DNA of 64,000 nucleotides, taken from Pseudomonas putida. GTDB lineage: Bacteria; Pseudomonadota; Gammaproteobacteria; Pseudomonadales; Pseudomonadaceae. Positions within the stretch are counted from its first letter, which is position 1, and each line of letters opens with the position of its first letter. Both the position numbers and the translations under genes were made by a program. The stretch is from assembly GCF_030159595.1 (NCBI RefSeq), contig NZ_BSKJ01000001.1, positions 860,227 through 924,226 of the forward strand. Reading direction: 5' to 3'. The notes under the pieces were generated by a model. The model saw only the letters and a list, made by a program, of their open reading frames with translations, was not told the DNA's origin and did no database searches. Below are positions 44,095 to 54,284 of this stretch, piece by piece.

Positions 44095-45033
44095 ATGTCT
44101 GCATCTCTCGCATTCGTCTTTCCCGGTCAAGGTTCCCAGTCGCTGGGCATGCTCGCCGAACTCGGCGCCGAGAAGCCAGTGATCGTCGAAACCTTCAAGG
44201 AAGCGTCCGCTGCCCTCGGTTACGACCTGTGGAAGCTGGTCCAGGAAGGCCCGGAAGAGCAACTCAACCAGACCGACAAGACCCAGCCAGCCATCCTCAC
44301 TGCGTCCATCGCGCTGTGGCGCCTGTGGCTGGAAGAGGGGGGCGCGCAGCCAGCCTTCGTTTCCGGTCACAGCCTGGGCGAGTACAGCGCCCTGGTCGCT
44401 GCTGGCAGCATCAGCCTGGCGGACGCCGTTCGCCTGGTCGAACGCCGTGGTCAGTTGATGCAGGAAGCCGTGCCAGCCGGCCAGGGTGCCATGGCCGCCA
44501 TCCTCGGCCTGGATGATGCGGTGGTCGTTGAAATCTGCGCCGAAGCCGCAGAGGACCAAGTGGTCAGCGCTGTCAACTTCAACTCGCCAGGTCAGGTGGT
44601 CATCGCCGGCAACAAGGCTGCCGTGGACCGCGCCATGGAGCTGTGCAAGGCCAAGGGTGCCAAGCGCGCCCTGCCGCTGGCGGTCAGCGTGCCCTCGCAC
44701 TGTGCCCTGATGAAGCCGGCTGCCGAGCGCTTTGCCGATTCGGTCAATGCCATTGAATGGAAGGCCCCGCAGATCCCGGTGGTGCAGAACGTCACTGCCG
44801 CCATTGCTGCCGACCTCGATGCGCTCAAGCACGACCTGCTGGCGCAGCTCTACCAGCCAGTGCGCTGGGTCGAATGCGTGCAGACCCTGGCCGCCAATGG
44901 TGCGGTCAACCTGGTCGAGTGTGGCCCAGGCAAGGTCCTGGCTGGCCTGAACAAGCGTTGCGCCGATGGCGTGACCACCTACAACCTCAATACCCCTGAC
45001 GCCGTCGCCGCCACCCGTGCGGCACTGGCCTGA
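44095..45033 (+). CDS. fabD: Malonyl-CoA:ACP transacylase FabD
   Basis: Transfers malonyl from CoA to ACP. 312 residues. FVFPGQGSQSLGM is at the N-terminus, the nucleophile Ser93 lies in GHSLGEYSALVAAG, and the catalytic His is in VSVPSHCALM near 200. The start at 44095 excludes an upstream in-frame extension through the leader hairpin. It sits in the plsX-fabD-fabG-acpP-fabF order. Confidence 0.96.
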   Translation: MSASLAFVFPGQGSQSLGMLAELGAEKPVIVETFKEASAALGYDLWKLVQEGPEEQLNQTDKTQPAILTASIALWRLWLEEGGAQPAFVSGHSLGEYSALVAAGSISLADAVRLVERRGQLMQEAVPAGQGAMAAILGLDDAVVVEICAEAAEDQVVSAVNFNSPGQVVIAGNKAAVDRAMELCKAKGAKRALPLAVSVPSHCALMKPAAERFADSVNAIEWKAPQIPVVQNVTAAIAADLDALKHDLLAQLYQPVRWVECVQTLAANGAVNLVECGPGKVLAGLNKRCADGVTTYNLNTPDAVAATRAALA

Positions 45034-45048
45034 TTTGGAGAAGCTTGC

Positions 45049-45789
45049 ATGAGCCTGCAAGGTAAAGTTGCACTGGTCACCGGCGCCAGCCGTGGCATTG
45101 GCCAGGCCATCGCCCTTGAGCTGGGCCGCCAGGGCGCGACCGTGATCGGCACCGCCACTTCGGCATCCGGCGCCGAGCGCATCGCTGCCACCCTGAAAGA
45201 GCACGGCATCACCGGCACCGGCATGGAGCTGAACGTCACCAGCGCCGAGTCCGTTGAAGCTGTACTGGCCGCCATCGGCGAACAGTTCGGTGCACCGGCC
45301 ATCCTGGTCAACAACGCCGGCATCACCCGTGACAACCTCATGCTGCGCATGAAGGATGACGAGTGGTTCGACGTGATCGACACCAACCTGAACAGCCTCT
45401 ACCGTCTGTCCAAGGGCGTGCTGCGTGGCATGACCAAGGCGCGCTGGGGCCGTATCATCAGCATCGGCTCGGTCGTCGGTGCCATGGGTAACGCTGGCCA
45501 GGCCAACTACGCGGCCGCCAAGGCCGGCCTGGAAGGCTTCAGTCGCGCTCTGGCGCGTGAAGTGGGTTCGCGTGGCATCACCGTCAACTCCGTGACCCCG
45601 GGCTTCATCGACACCGACATGACCCGCGAGCTGCCAGAAGCGCAGCGCGAAGCCCTGCAGACCCAGATTCCGCTGGGCCGCCTGGGTCAGGCCGACGAAA
45701 TCGCCAAGGTGGTTTCGTTCCTGGCATCCGACGGCGCTGGCTATGTGACCGGTGCTACCGTGCCGGTCAACGGCGGGATGTACATGTAA
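45049..45789 (+). CDS. fabG: 3-oxoacyl-ACP reductase FabG
   Basis: NADPH-dependent SDR of 246 residues. Cofactor loop TGASRGIGQAI is at 11-21, NNAGITRDNL near 85-94, and the Ser-Tyr-Lys triad lies in ISIGSVVGAMGNAGQANYAAAKAG near 134-157. It is 15 bp downstream of fabD with GGAG before the ATG. Confidence 0.96.
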   Translation: MSLQGKVALVTGASRGIGQAIALELGRQGATVIGTATSASGAERIAATLKEHGITGTGMELNVTSAESVEAVLAAIGEQFGAPAILVNNAGITRDNLMLRMKDDEWFDVIDTNLNSLYRLSKGVLRGMTKARWGRIISIGSVVGAMGNAGQANYAAAKAGLEGFSRALAREVGSRGITVNSVTPGFIDTDMTRELPEAQREALQTQIPLGRLGQADEIAKVVSFLASDGAGYVTGATVPVNGGMYM

Positions 45790-45913
45790 CACTGCAACTC
45801 AATGTGACGGATTTCGTAAAAAAAGAGTCATACTGCGAGCCTAAAATCCGTTATAAAGCTGCAACCAGATTCCAGGCAGCGGGTGGGGTGACTGGCGTGA
45901 AAGCGCGTTTCGC

Positions 45914-45941
45914 TTGAAAAGCGAACGTCTTTCTATAAAAT
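45914..45941 (+). promoter_or_regulatory. Probable acpP promoter
   Basis: -35 TTGAAA (45914-45919) and -10 TAAAAT (45936-45941), spaced 16 bp, inside the 202-bp fabG-acpP spacer. A separate acpP promoter is expected since AcpP is needed in large excess over the enzymes. Confidence 0.55.
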
Positions 45942-45970
45942 TAGCCACCGGCCAGCTGCCTGACATATAT

Positions 45971-45984
45971 CCATTAGGAGTAAA
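45971..45984 (+). promoter_or_regulatory. acpP ribosome-binding region; 14-nt predicted pairing site for the RgsA-like sRNA
   Basis: CCATTAGGAGTAAA includes the TAGGAG Shine-Dalgarno, 8-20 nt before the acpP ATG. The identical 14 nt occur on the + strand at 52228-52241, so the minus-strand sRNA there is perfectly complementary to this site. Confidence 0.75.
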
Positions 45985-45991
45985 CCTAGGT

Positions 45992-46228
45992 ATGAGCAAC
46001 ATCGAAGAACGCGTCAAGAAAATCGTCGCCGAGCAACTGGGCGTCAAGGAAGAAGAAGTGACTCTCGAGAAGTCCTTCGTTGATGACCTGGGTGCCGATT
46101 CGCTTGACACCGTTGAGCTGGTGATGGCTCTGGAAGAGGAATTCGAGACCGAAATCCCTGACGAAGAAGCCGAGAAGATCACTACCGTTCAAGCTGCCGT
46201 AGACTACGTCAAAAACCACCAGGCCTAA
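45992..46228 (+). CDS. acpP: Acyl carrier protein AcpP
   Basis: Acidic 78-residue protein carrying growing acyl chains on a phosphopantetheine attached to Ser37 in [10 protein letters not shown]. Length and sequence are typical. The start at 45992 is fixed by the family N-terminus [11 protein letters not shown] terminator follows, so it can be expressed separately from fabF. It is the proposed target of the RgsA-like sRNA at 52.2 kb. Confidence 0.98.
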   Translation: MSNIEERVKKIVAEQLGVKEEEVTLEKSFVDDLGADSLDTVELVMALEEEFETEIPDEEAEKITTVQAAVDYVKNHQA

Positions 46229-46257
46229 GACGTTTTAGTCGACGCTTCTTGTCGGGG

Positions 46258-46292
46258 AAAACCGCACTGCCTTCGCCGGCGTGCGGTTTTTT
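46258..46292 (+). terminator. Terminator after acpP
   Basis: AAAACCGCAC and GTGCGGTTTTTT enclose a GC-rich loop, 30 nt after the acpP stop. Confidence 0.9.
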
Positions 46293-46417
46293 CTTTGCGA
46301 GCGCCCTGCATTCCGGCGGGCCTGCTTTGTTCACCGCGCACCGAGAGCCTGTTGTCATTTCATTCCATCGTATGAATGCAATGCCAAGAGACTCTGTTAT
46401 TAGAAAAGGAGAGTACT

Positions 46418-47662
46418 GTGTCGCGTAGACGCGTCGTGGTCACCGGTATGGGTATGCTGTCGCCACTGGGTACCGATGTACCGAGCACCTGGCAGGGCAT
46501 TCTGGCTGGCCGCAGTGGCATTGGTCCGATCGAACACACGGACCTGTCTGCCTACTCCACCCGTTTTGGCGGCTCGGTGAAAGGCTTCGAGGTTGAGCAA
46601 TACCTGTCGGCCAAAGAGGCCCGTAAGCTCGATCTGTTCATCCAGTACGGCCTGGCGGCCGGTTTCCAGGCGGTGCGTAATGCTGGCCTGGAGGTGACGG
46701 ACGCCAACCGCGAGCGCATTGGCGTGGCCATGGGTTCGGGTATCGGCGGCCTGACCAACATCGAAGAAACCAGCCGCACCTTGCACGATTCGGGGCCGCG
46801 CCGTATTTCGCCGTTCTTCGTGCCGGGCTCGATCATCAACATGATCTCCGGGTTCCTGTCGATCCACCTGGGCCTGCAAGGGCCGAACTATGCCATCGCC
46901 ACAGCTTGCACCACTGGCACCCATTGCATCGGCATGGCCGCACGCAATATCGCTTACGGTGAAGCTGATGTGATGATTGCAGGTGGTGCCGAAATGGCCG
47001 CTTGCGGCCTGGGCATGGGCGGTTTCGGTGCTTCGCGCGCGCTGTCCACCCGCAACGATGAGCCAAGCCGGGCCAGTCGTCCGTGGGACAAAGGCCGTGA
47101 CGGCTTCGTGTTGTCCGACGGTGCCGGTGCCTTGGTGCTCGAAGAGCTGGAGCACGCCAAGGCGCGTGGTGCGACCATCTATGCCGAGCTGGTTGGCTTT
47201 GGCATGAGCGGTGACGCTTACCACATGACTTCGCCGCCCGACACTGGCGAGGGCGCAGCCCGCTGCATGGCCAACGCCCTGCGCGATGCTGGCATCCAGC
47301 CGGAAGAGGTCAGCTACATCAACGCCCACGGCACGTCGACCCCGGCGGGCGATGTGGCTGAAGTGGCTGCGATCAAGCGCGTATTCGGCGAGCATGCCTA
47401 CAAGCTGGCGGTCAGCTCGACCAAGTCGATGACCGGTCACCTGCTGGGCGCCGCCGGTGCGGTGGAAGCGATTTTCAGCGTGCTGGCGATCAACAGCCAG
47501 ATGGCGCCACCGACCATCAACCTGGACGAGCCGGACGAAGGCTGCGACCTCGACTTCGTGCCGCACCAGGCGCGCAGCATGCCGATCGATGTGGTGTTGT
47601 CCAACTCGTTCGGCTTTGGCGGCACCAACGGCTCTCTGGTGTTCCGCCGGTTCGCCGGTTGA
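46418..47662 (+). CDS. fabF: 3-oxoacyl-ACP synthase II FabF
   Basis: Elongating condensing enzyme of 414 residues. The Cys-His-His triad is Cys164 in [10 protein letters not shown], His in [11 protein letters not shown] near 304 and His in [12 protein letters not shown] near 341. The start is GTG at 46418, preceded by AAAAGGAGAG; an ATG at 46376 lacks a ribosome-binding site and adds nonconserved residues. It overlaps pabC by TGATG. Confidence 0.96.
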   Translation: MSRRRVVVTGMGMLSPLGTDVPSTWQGILAGRSGIGPIEHTDLSAYSTRFGGSVKGFEVEQYLSAKEARKLDLFIQYGLAAGFQAVRNAGLEVTDANRERIGVAMGSGIGGLTNIEETSRTLHDSGPRRISPFFVPGSIINMISGFLSIHLGLQGPNYAIATACTTGTHCIGMAARNIAYGEADVMIAGGAEMAACGLGMGGFGASRALSTRNDEPSRASRPWDKGRDGFVLSDGAGALVLEELEHAKARGATIYAELVGFGMSGDAYHMTSPPDTGEGAARCMANALRDAGIQPEEVSYINAHGTSTPAGDVAEVAAIKRVFGEHAYKLAVSSTKSMTGHLLGAAGAVEAIFSVLAINSQMAPPTINLDEPDEGCDLDFVPHQARSMPIDVVLSNSFGFGGTNGSLVFRRFAG

Positions 47663-48477
47663 TGCACAGCTGGATCGATGGCCAGCCGGCGACTGCACTC
47701 AACCTGCAGAACCGTGGTCTGGCCTACGGCGATGGCCTGTTCGAGACCATTGCCGTGCGCGGCGGTCGCCCCAGCTTGCTGGACGGCCACCTCGCACGCC
47801 TGGCGCTGGGCTGCCAGCGCCTGGCGATCAGCGCCGACATGGCGCTGGTGCGCGACGAACTGCTTCGCTATGCCAGCCAGCTCGGTGAGGGCGTAGCCAA
47901 ACTTATCCTCACGCGTGGCGACAGCCAGCGTGGCTATGCGCAGGTAGCCGGTGCAGCGCCAAGGCGCATCCTGCAGGGCAGTCCGTTACCCAGCTATCCT
48001 GTCGAACATGCCGAGCACGGTGTGCGTTTGTACCCTTGCCAGACCCGGCTTGGGGAACAACCGCTGCTGGCCGGGCTCAAACACCTCAACCGCCTGGAGC
48101 AGGTGCTGGCCCGTGCCGAATGGCAGGACAGCGAACACGCCGAAGGCCTGATGCGTGACGGGCAGGGTAGGGTAATCGAAGGGGTATACAGCAATCTGTT
48201 CCTGGTGCGCGATGGCGTGCTGCTTACCGCCGACCTCAACCGCTGTGGTGTGGCTGGGGTGATGCGCGCTGCGTTGCTGGAGCAGGCCGTAGTGCTGGGT
48301 ATCCCGGTGCAGGTCTGTGACCTGCCGTTCGAGGCGCTGGAGCAGGCAGATGAAGTATTTGTCTGCAATAGCGTTTACGGCATTTGGCCCGTGCGTGGCG
48401 TAGCCGCGCTAAACTGGTCGCCGGGCCCGCTCACCCGTAAACTGCAGGCCGTTGCCCGTACGTTACTGGAAACCTGA
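47662..48477 (+). CDS. pabC: 4-amino-4-deoxychorismate lyase PabC
   Basis: PLP-dependent lyase of folate synthesis, 271 residues, class IV aminotransferase fold. NRGLAYGDGLFET at about 18-30, the PLP Lys in LLAGLKHLNRLEQVLAR near 139, and VIEGVYSNLFLV near 172-183 are visible. It is coupled to fabF by TGATG, as in many gammaproteobacteria. Confidence 0.94.
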   Translation: MHSWIDGQPATALNLQNRGLAYGDGLFETIAVRGGRPSLLDGHLARLALGCQRLAISADMALVRDELLRYASQLGEGVAKLILTRGDSQRGYAQVAGAAPRRILQGSPLPSYPVEHAEHGVRLYPCQTRLGEQPLLAGLKHLNRLEQVLARAEWQDSEHAEGLMRDGQGRVIEGVYSNLFLVRDGVLLTADLNRCGVAGVMRAALLEQAVVLGIPVQVCDLPFEALEQADEVFVCNSVYGIWPVRGVAALNWSPGPLTRKLQAVARTLLET

Positions 48478-48481
48478 ATTC

Positions 48482-49690
48482 GTGAGACGTAAATTCCTGC
48501 TGCTGCTGGAAATGGGCTTGATCCTTGCCGGCCTGGCGCTTGGCTGGTCGGCCTGGAAGGTCAACTCGGTCCTGGAGCAGCCCTTGCATGTCACGCAGGA
48601 ACGCCTGCTCGATGTGCCCAATGGCACCACCCCAAACCGCATGTTCTATCGCATGCAGAGCGAAGGGTTGCTCGACGACGCCGTCTGGTTGCGCGTGTAC
48701 TGGCGCTTCAATATGGCCGGTACCGCCCTGCACACCGGTGAGTACCGACTCACACCCGGCATGACCGTCGAGCAGCTGTTCGACGCCTGGCGCCGTGCCG
48801 ACGTGGTGCAGTACAACCTCACTCTGGTCGAAGGTTGGACGTTCCGTCAGGTACGGTCGGCCGTGGCCAGGCATGAAAAGATCAAGCACACCCTGGACGG
48901 CCTGTCGGACGCCGAAGTCATGGACAAGCTCGGCCATACCGGTGTGTTTCCCGAAGGGCGCTTCTTCCCGGACACCTACCGTTTTGTGCGTGGCATGAGC
49001 GATGTCGAGTTGCTTCAGCAGGCCTACATGCGCCTGGACGAAGTGCTGGCCAAGGAATGGGCGGAGCGCACCACCGACCTGCCGTACCGCGATCCGTACC
49101 AAGCGTTGATCATGGCCTCGCTGGTGGAAAAGGAAACTGGCATACCGCAAGAGCGCGGGCAGATTGCAGGCGTGTTCGTGCGGCGCATGCGTCTGGGCAT
49201 GATGCTGCAGACTGACCCGACGGTGATCTACGGCATGGGGGAGCGTTACAACGGCAAGATTACCCGCGCCGACCTGCGCGAACCTACGCCTTACAACACC
49301 TACACCATGACCGGCTTGCCGCCGACCCCGATCGCCATGGTCGGTCGCGAGGCGATTCACGCGGCGCTCAACCCGTCCGATGGCAGCAGCCTGTACTTCG
49401 TCGCGCGTGGCGATGGCAGTCATGTGTTTTCCGATGACCTTGACGACCACAACACGGCGGTACGCGAGTTCCAGCTCAAGCGCCGGGCGGACTACCGCTC
49501 CAGCCCTGCGCCGCAGCAAGAGGCACAGCCGGACGAGCCGCCGCCGAGCGTCGACGACGCGCCTGAGCAAGCGGCGCCAGCGGTAGATGGGCCAACTGCG
49601 CAGCCAGCACCCGATGAGCCACCTGTACAGGACGCCCCTGCCGGCGGCGCGCAAGCGGCCGAGCGGCCGGCGCCTGACGAACAACATTAA
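48482..49690 (+). CDS. mltG: Endolytic murein transglycosylase MltG
   Basis: Cleaves nascent glycan strands at the inner membrane, setting chain length. 402 residues: membrane anchor 5-25, LysM-like region 40-100, then YceG core with the catalytic Glu216 in IMASLVEKETGIPQ, TDPTVIYGMG and TPYNTY. The last ~65 residues form a Pro/Ala/Glu/Asp-rich tail that is not part of the YceG fold and looks disordered. GTG start at 48482, 4 nt after pabC; a TTG start 10 codons earlier is possible. Confidence 0.93.
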   Translation: MRRKFLLLLEMGLILAGLALGWSAWKVNSVLEQPLHVTQERLLDVPNGTTPNRMFYRMQSEGLLDDAVWLRVYWRFNMAGTALHTGEYRLTPGMTVEQLFDAWRRADVVQYNLTLVEGWTFRQVRSAVARHEKIKHTLDGLSDAEVMDKLGHTGVFPEGRFFPDTYRFVRGMSDVELLQQAYMRLDEVLAKEWAERTTDLPYRDPYQALIMASLVEKETGIPQERGQIAGVFVRRMRLGMMLQTDPTVIYGMGERYNGKITRADLREPTPYNTYTMTGLPPTPIAMVGREAIHAALNPSDGSSLYFVARGDGSHVFSDDLDDHNTAVREFQLKRRADYRSSPAPQQEAQPDEPPPSVDDAPEQAAPAVDGPTAQPAPDEPPVQDAPAGGAQAAERPAPDEQH

Positions 49691-51311
<1,621 letters not shown>

Positions 51312-51341
51312 CTTCCCATTTTTCATGTGTGCCGTTATCCC

Positions 51342-52124
51342 ATGCTCGTAGATTCCCATTGCCACCTCGACCGTCTTGACCTGAGCGCCCACCAGGGCTC
51401 CCTCGATGCTGCCCTGCAGGCGGCGCGTGAGCGCGGGGTCGGGCATTTCCTGTGCATTGGCGTCAGTGCCGAAAACGCCGGAGCGGTTAAAGCCTTGAGC
51501 GAGCAGTACGCTGACGTCGACTGCTCGGTGGGTGTACACCCGCTGGACCTGGCCCCGGGTGAGACACCCGCGTTGGAGTGGCTATTGCGTGAACTGGCCC
51601 ATCCTCATGTGGTGGCGATAGGCGAAACCGGCCTGGATTACCACTACGAGCCGGAGGCGGCCGAGCTTCAGCAGGCCTCGTTCCGCTTGCACCTGGAGGC
51701 CTCGCGGCAAACGGGCAAGCCGGTGATCGTGCATACGCGAGCGGCGCGCGCCGATACCCTGGCGCTGCTGCGCGAGGCCAACTTGCCCCAGGCTGGCGTG
51801 CTGCACTGCTTTACCGAGGACTGGGACATGGCCAAGGCGGCGCTGGACCTGGGCTATTACATTTCGCTATCTGGCATCGTTACCTTCCGCAATGCCGATG
51901 CCCTGCGCGAAGTGGCCCGGCAGGTGCCGGTCGATCGGCTGCTGGTGGAGACCGATTCGCCGTACCTGGCACCGATTCCGCATCGCGGCAAGCCGAACTT
52001 GCCGCAGTATGTGCGGGAAGTGGCGGAGTATGTGGCGTCGTTGCGGGGGGCCAGTTACGAGCAGTTGGCCGAGCAGACCACTGCCAACTTCAAGCGGTTG
52101 TTCCCGTTGGCGCGAGTAGCCTGA
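51342..52124 (+). CDS. tatD: TatD-family metal-dependent DNase
   Basis: 260 residues, TIM-barrel hydrolase. DSHCHLDRLD at the N-terminus gives the first metal histidines. GETGLDYHYE is near 92-101, VIVHTRAA near 127, LHCFTEDW near 152 and VETDSPYLAP near 203-212. YcfH/TatD family enzymes are nucleases in DNA repair or RNA quality control. The start at 51342 has no obvious Shine-Dalgarno; a GTG at 51327 is an alternative that adds five residues. Confidence 0.9.
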   Translation: MLVDSHCHLDRLDLSAHQGSLDAALQAARERGVGHFLCIGVSAENAGAVKALSEQYADVDCSVGVHPLDLAPGETPALEWLLRELAHPHVVAIGETGLDYHYEPEAAELQQASFRLHLEASRQTGKPVIVHTRAARADTLALLREANLPQAGVLHCFTEDWDMAKAALDLGYYISLSGIVTFRNADALREVARQVPVDRLLVETDSPYLAPIPHRGKPNLPQYVREVAEYVASLRGASYEQLAEQTTANFKRLFPLARVA

Positions 52125-52185
52125 TTTTTTGGGGGGCAGCAATCCTGTCCCGGCCCCATCCGCCCCATCAGCCCCCTGGAAGCAC

Positions 52186-52306
52186 ACAAAAAAAACCCGG
52201 GTTCTGGGGGGGGAATCCGGGTTAAGACCATTAGGAGTAAAACAAAGGTACGCGGTCCCTGAGCACCTTTATCGGCGCGACACTTGGGGGGGATGCGTCG
52301 CGCCAA
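52186..52306 (-). ncRNA. rgsA: Small RNA RgsA (RpoS-dependent), strong candidate
   Basis: The minus strand contains a complete sRNA unit of about 120 nt. A CAATACTT -10-like element (52313-52320), a type often used by RpoS, precedes a stem GGCGCGAC/GTCGCGCC (52297-52304 with 52274-52281) with a C7 loop. A single-stranded stretch GUUUUACUCCUAAUGG (52227-52242) follows, then a terminator stem AACCCGG/CCGGGTT with a C8 loop and T8 (52188-52195). In P. aeruginosa the sRNA RgsA (P16) lies beside tatD and is RpoS-dependent; the location matches. The open stretch is perfectly complementary to the acpP leader over 14 nt. The identity is inferred from location, size and structure, not from a sequence search. 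Confidence 0.72.
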
Positions 52307-52507
52307 CACTTCAAGTATTGGTCAGGTTTGGCGCAGTGCCAGTGCATATTGGTCGTTTTTTAAACAGATTTGGAATACGCCGAGGTTTCATTCCTCCCGC
52401 AGCGCATGGCCATATGCATCGTGAAACACAGACATGCTTGGATGATCCGTGCAATTTCCCGCAAGTTAGGCATAATAAACCGCTTCGATTGTCATCCAGT
52501 CCTTCCC

Positions 52508-53143
52508 ATGCAGAAAGAACCTCGTAAGGTCCGTGAGTTTCGCCGTCGCGAACAGGAAATCCTCGACACCGCGCTCAAGCTGTTTCTCGAACAGGGTGAA
52601 GACAGCGTCACCGTCGAGATGATCGCCGACGCCGTGGGCATCGGCAAAGGCACGATCTACAAGCATTTCAAGTCCAAGGCAGAGATCTATCTGCGCCTGA
52701 TGCTCGACTACGAGCGCGACTTGAACGCGCTGTTGCACTCGGCCGACGTCGATCGCGACAAGGAAGCACTTTCGCGCGCCTACTTCGAGTTCCGCATGCG
52801 CGACCCACAACGTTACCGGCTGTTCGACCGCCTGGAGGAAAAGGTGGTCAAGGGCAACCAGGTGCCGGAAATGGTCGAGCAGTTGCACAGCATCCGTGCG
52901 TCCAACTTCGATCGCCTGACTCAGCTGATCAAGGGCCGCATCAGCGAAGGCAAGCTTGAAGACGTGCCGCCCTATTTCCACTACTGCGCCGCTTGGGCAT
53001 TGGTGCATGGCGCCGTAGCGCTGTACCACTCGCCGTTCTGGAGCAATGTGCTGGAGGACCAGGAGGGTTTCTTCCAGTTCCTGATGGACATTGGCGTGCG
53101 CATGGGCAACAAGCGCAAGCGCGACCCGGAACCCTCGAACTGA
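52508..53143 (+). CDS. TetR-family transcriptional regulator
   Basis: 211 residues with an N-terminal HTH (about 20-65: TALKLFLEQGEDSVTVEMIADAVG, then GTIYKHFKSKAEIY) and a helical ligand domain. Ligand and targets are unknown. The start at 52508 follows a CATAAT-type -10 by about 30 nt with no strong ribosome-binding site; the upstream frame to 52370 adds sequence from the spacer. The homologue in P. aeruginosa (PA2957) also sits next to the rgsA/tatD region. Confidence 0.88.
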   Translation: MQKEPRKVREFRRREQEILDTALKLFLEQGEDSVTVEMIADAVGIGKGTIYKHFKSKAEIYLRLMLDYERDLNALLHSADVDRDKEALSRAYFEFRMRDPQRYRLFDRLEEKVVKGNQVPEMVEQLHSIRASNFDRLTQLIKGRISEGKLEDVPPYFHYCAAWALVHGAVALYHSPFWSNVLEDQEGFFQFLMDIGVRMGNKRKRDPEPSN

Positions 53144-53249
53144 AGCACGCCTTTGCTTGCAACTGACGCCCGTATGGAGTGGGGGCTTGCAAAAACCTGA
53201 TTTATGAGTCAGGTTTTGCCAGCCCTCATCATCCATGCCGGAGTCATTC

Positions 53250-54218
53250 ATGATTGTCGATCGTCAAGGCAGGCGTTTTCGCAACCTGCGCGTCAGCCTG
53301 ACGGCTGCCTGCAATTACGCCTGCACCTACTGCGTACCGGACGGCAAGCGTCTGGTGGCGGCGCAGGACGAATTGTCGGCAGATGCCCTTGCCCGCGGCG
53401 TGGCCTACCTGATTGAAGCGGCCGGTATCGGGCGGCTGCGCATCACGGGCGGTGAACCGCTGGTCAGCCCGCGCCTGGATGCCTTCCTGGCCGCAGTGGC
53501 CAAGCTCGACCTTGACGAAATCTCTCTGACCACCAATGGTCAGCTACTGCGGCGCAAGTTGCCTCAGTTGCAGGCGGCTGGTGTCCGCCGGCTGAATGTT
53601 TCCCTCGACACGCTCGACCCCCAGGCCTTTCGCCGCATTGCCCGAGGCGGTGACCTGGCCAGCGTGCTGGCAGGCATGGAGCAGGCGAGTGCGCTGGGGA
53701 TGCGCATCAAGGTGAACATGGTGCCGATGCGCGGGCAGAACCTCGACCAGGTATTACCGCTGCTGGATTACTGCCTTGCGCGTGGTTACGAGTTACGTTT
53801 CATCGAGCTCATGCGCATGGGCCACCTTGCCCGTGACCACAACACCTTCCTGCATCAGTTCGTCGGCCTCGACCAACTGCTCATGTTGATCGGCAGCAGG
53901 CATGCTTACCTTCAGGTCGATGCGCCGCAGGATGCCACTGCCTTGCGGTATCAAATCCCGGGCATTGGCCACTTTGGCGTGATCGCCAACGAAAGCGTCC
54001 CGTTTTGCCGTACCTGTTCGCGGCTGCGGCTGTCCTCCACAGGGTGGCTGCATGGCTGTCTGTCGTCGAGCAATCGTCACTATGTCGGCGACCTGCTGGA
54101 AGCGCCTCGCCATCAGGCCTTGCCGGCCCTGCAGCGGCTGCTGGTCAAGGCGTTGGCTGACAAGCAGGACCTGGCGTTTTCCGGGGATGTGATGGTGATG
54201 AAGGTGATCGGCGGCTGA
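53250..54218 (+). CDS. moaA: GTP 3',8-cyclase MoaA
   Basis: Radical SAM enzyme, first step of molybdopterin synthesis. 322 residues. N-terminal Fe-S cysteines Cys21, Cys25, Cys28 are in TAACNYACTYC, the SAM-binding GGEP near 72-75, and a second cluster in PFCRTCSRLRL plus a further Cys. The C-terminal GG needed in MoaA is present (KVIGG). It stands alone, without moaC, moaD or moaE. GGAG lies before the ATG at 53250. Confidence 0.92.
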   Translation: MIVDRQGRRFRNLRVSLTAACNYACTYCVPDGKRLVAAQDELSADALARGVAYLIEAAGIGRLRITGGEPLVSPRLDAFLAAVAKLDLDEISLTTNGQLLRRKLPQLQAAGVRRLNVSLDTLDPQAFRRIARGGDLASVLAGMEQASALGMRIKVNMVPMRGQNLDQVLPLLDYCLARGYELRFIELMRMGHLARDHNTFLHQFVGLDQLLMLIGSRHAYLQVDAPQDATALRYQIPGIGHFGVIANESVPFCRTCSRLRLSSTGWLHGCLSSSNRHYVGDLLEAPRHQALPALQRLLVKALADKQDLAFSGDVMVMKVIGG

Positions 54219-54241
54219 AGCTGGCGCAAAAGCTGCATCCG

Positions 54242-54261
54242 CCGGCTATTCGCCGGTTTTT
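54242..54261 (+). terminator. Weak terminator after moaA
   Basis: CCGGC-TATTC-GCCGG followed by T5, 23 nt after the moaA stop and 24 bp before the lipoprotein gene. Confidence 0.45.
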
Positions 54262-54284
54262 CGTCACCGGCCATTGGAGGAAAG

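Noticed and set aside
44062..45792. 576-residue minus-strand open frame over fabD-fabG
   Set aside because: It spans two intact fatty-acid genes on the other strand and shows no motif.
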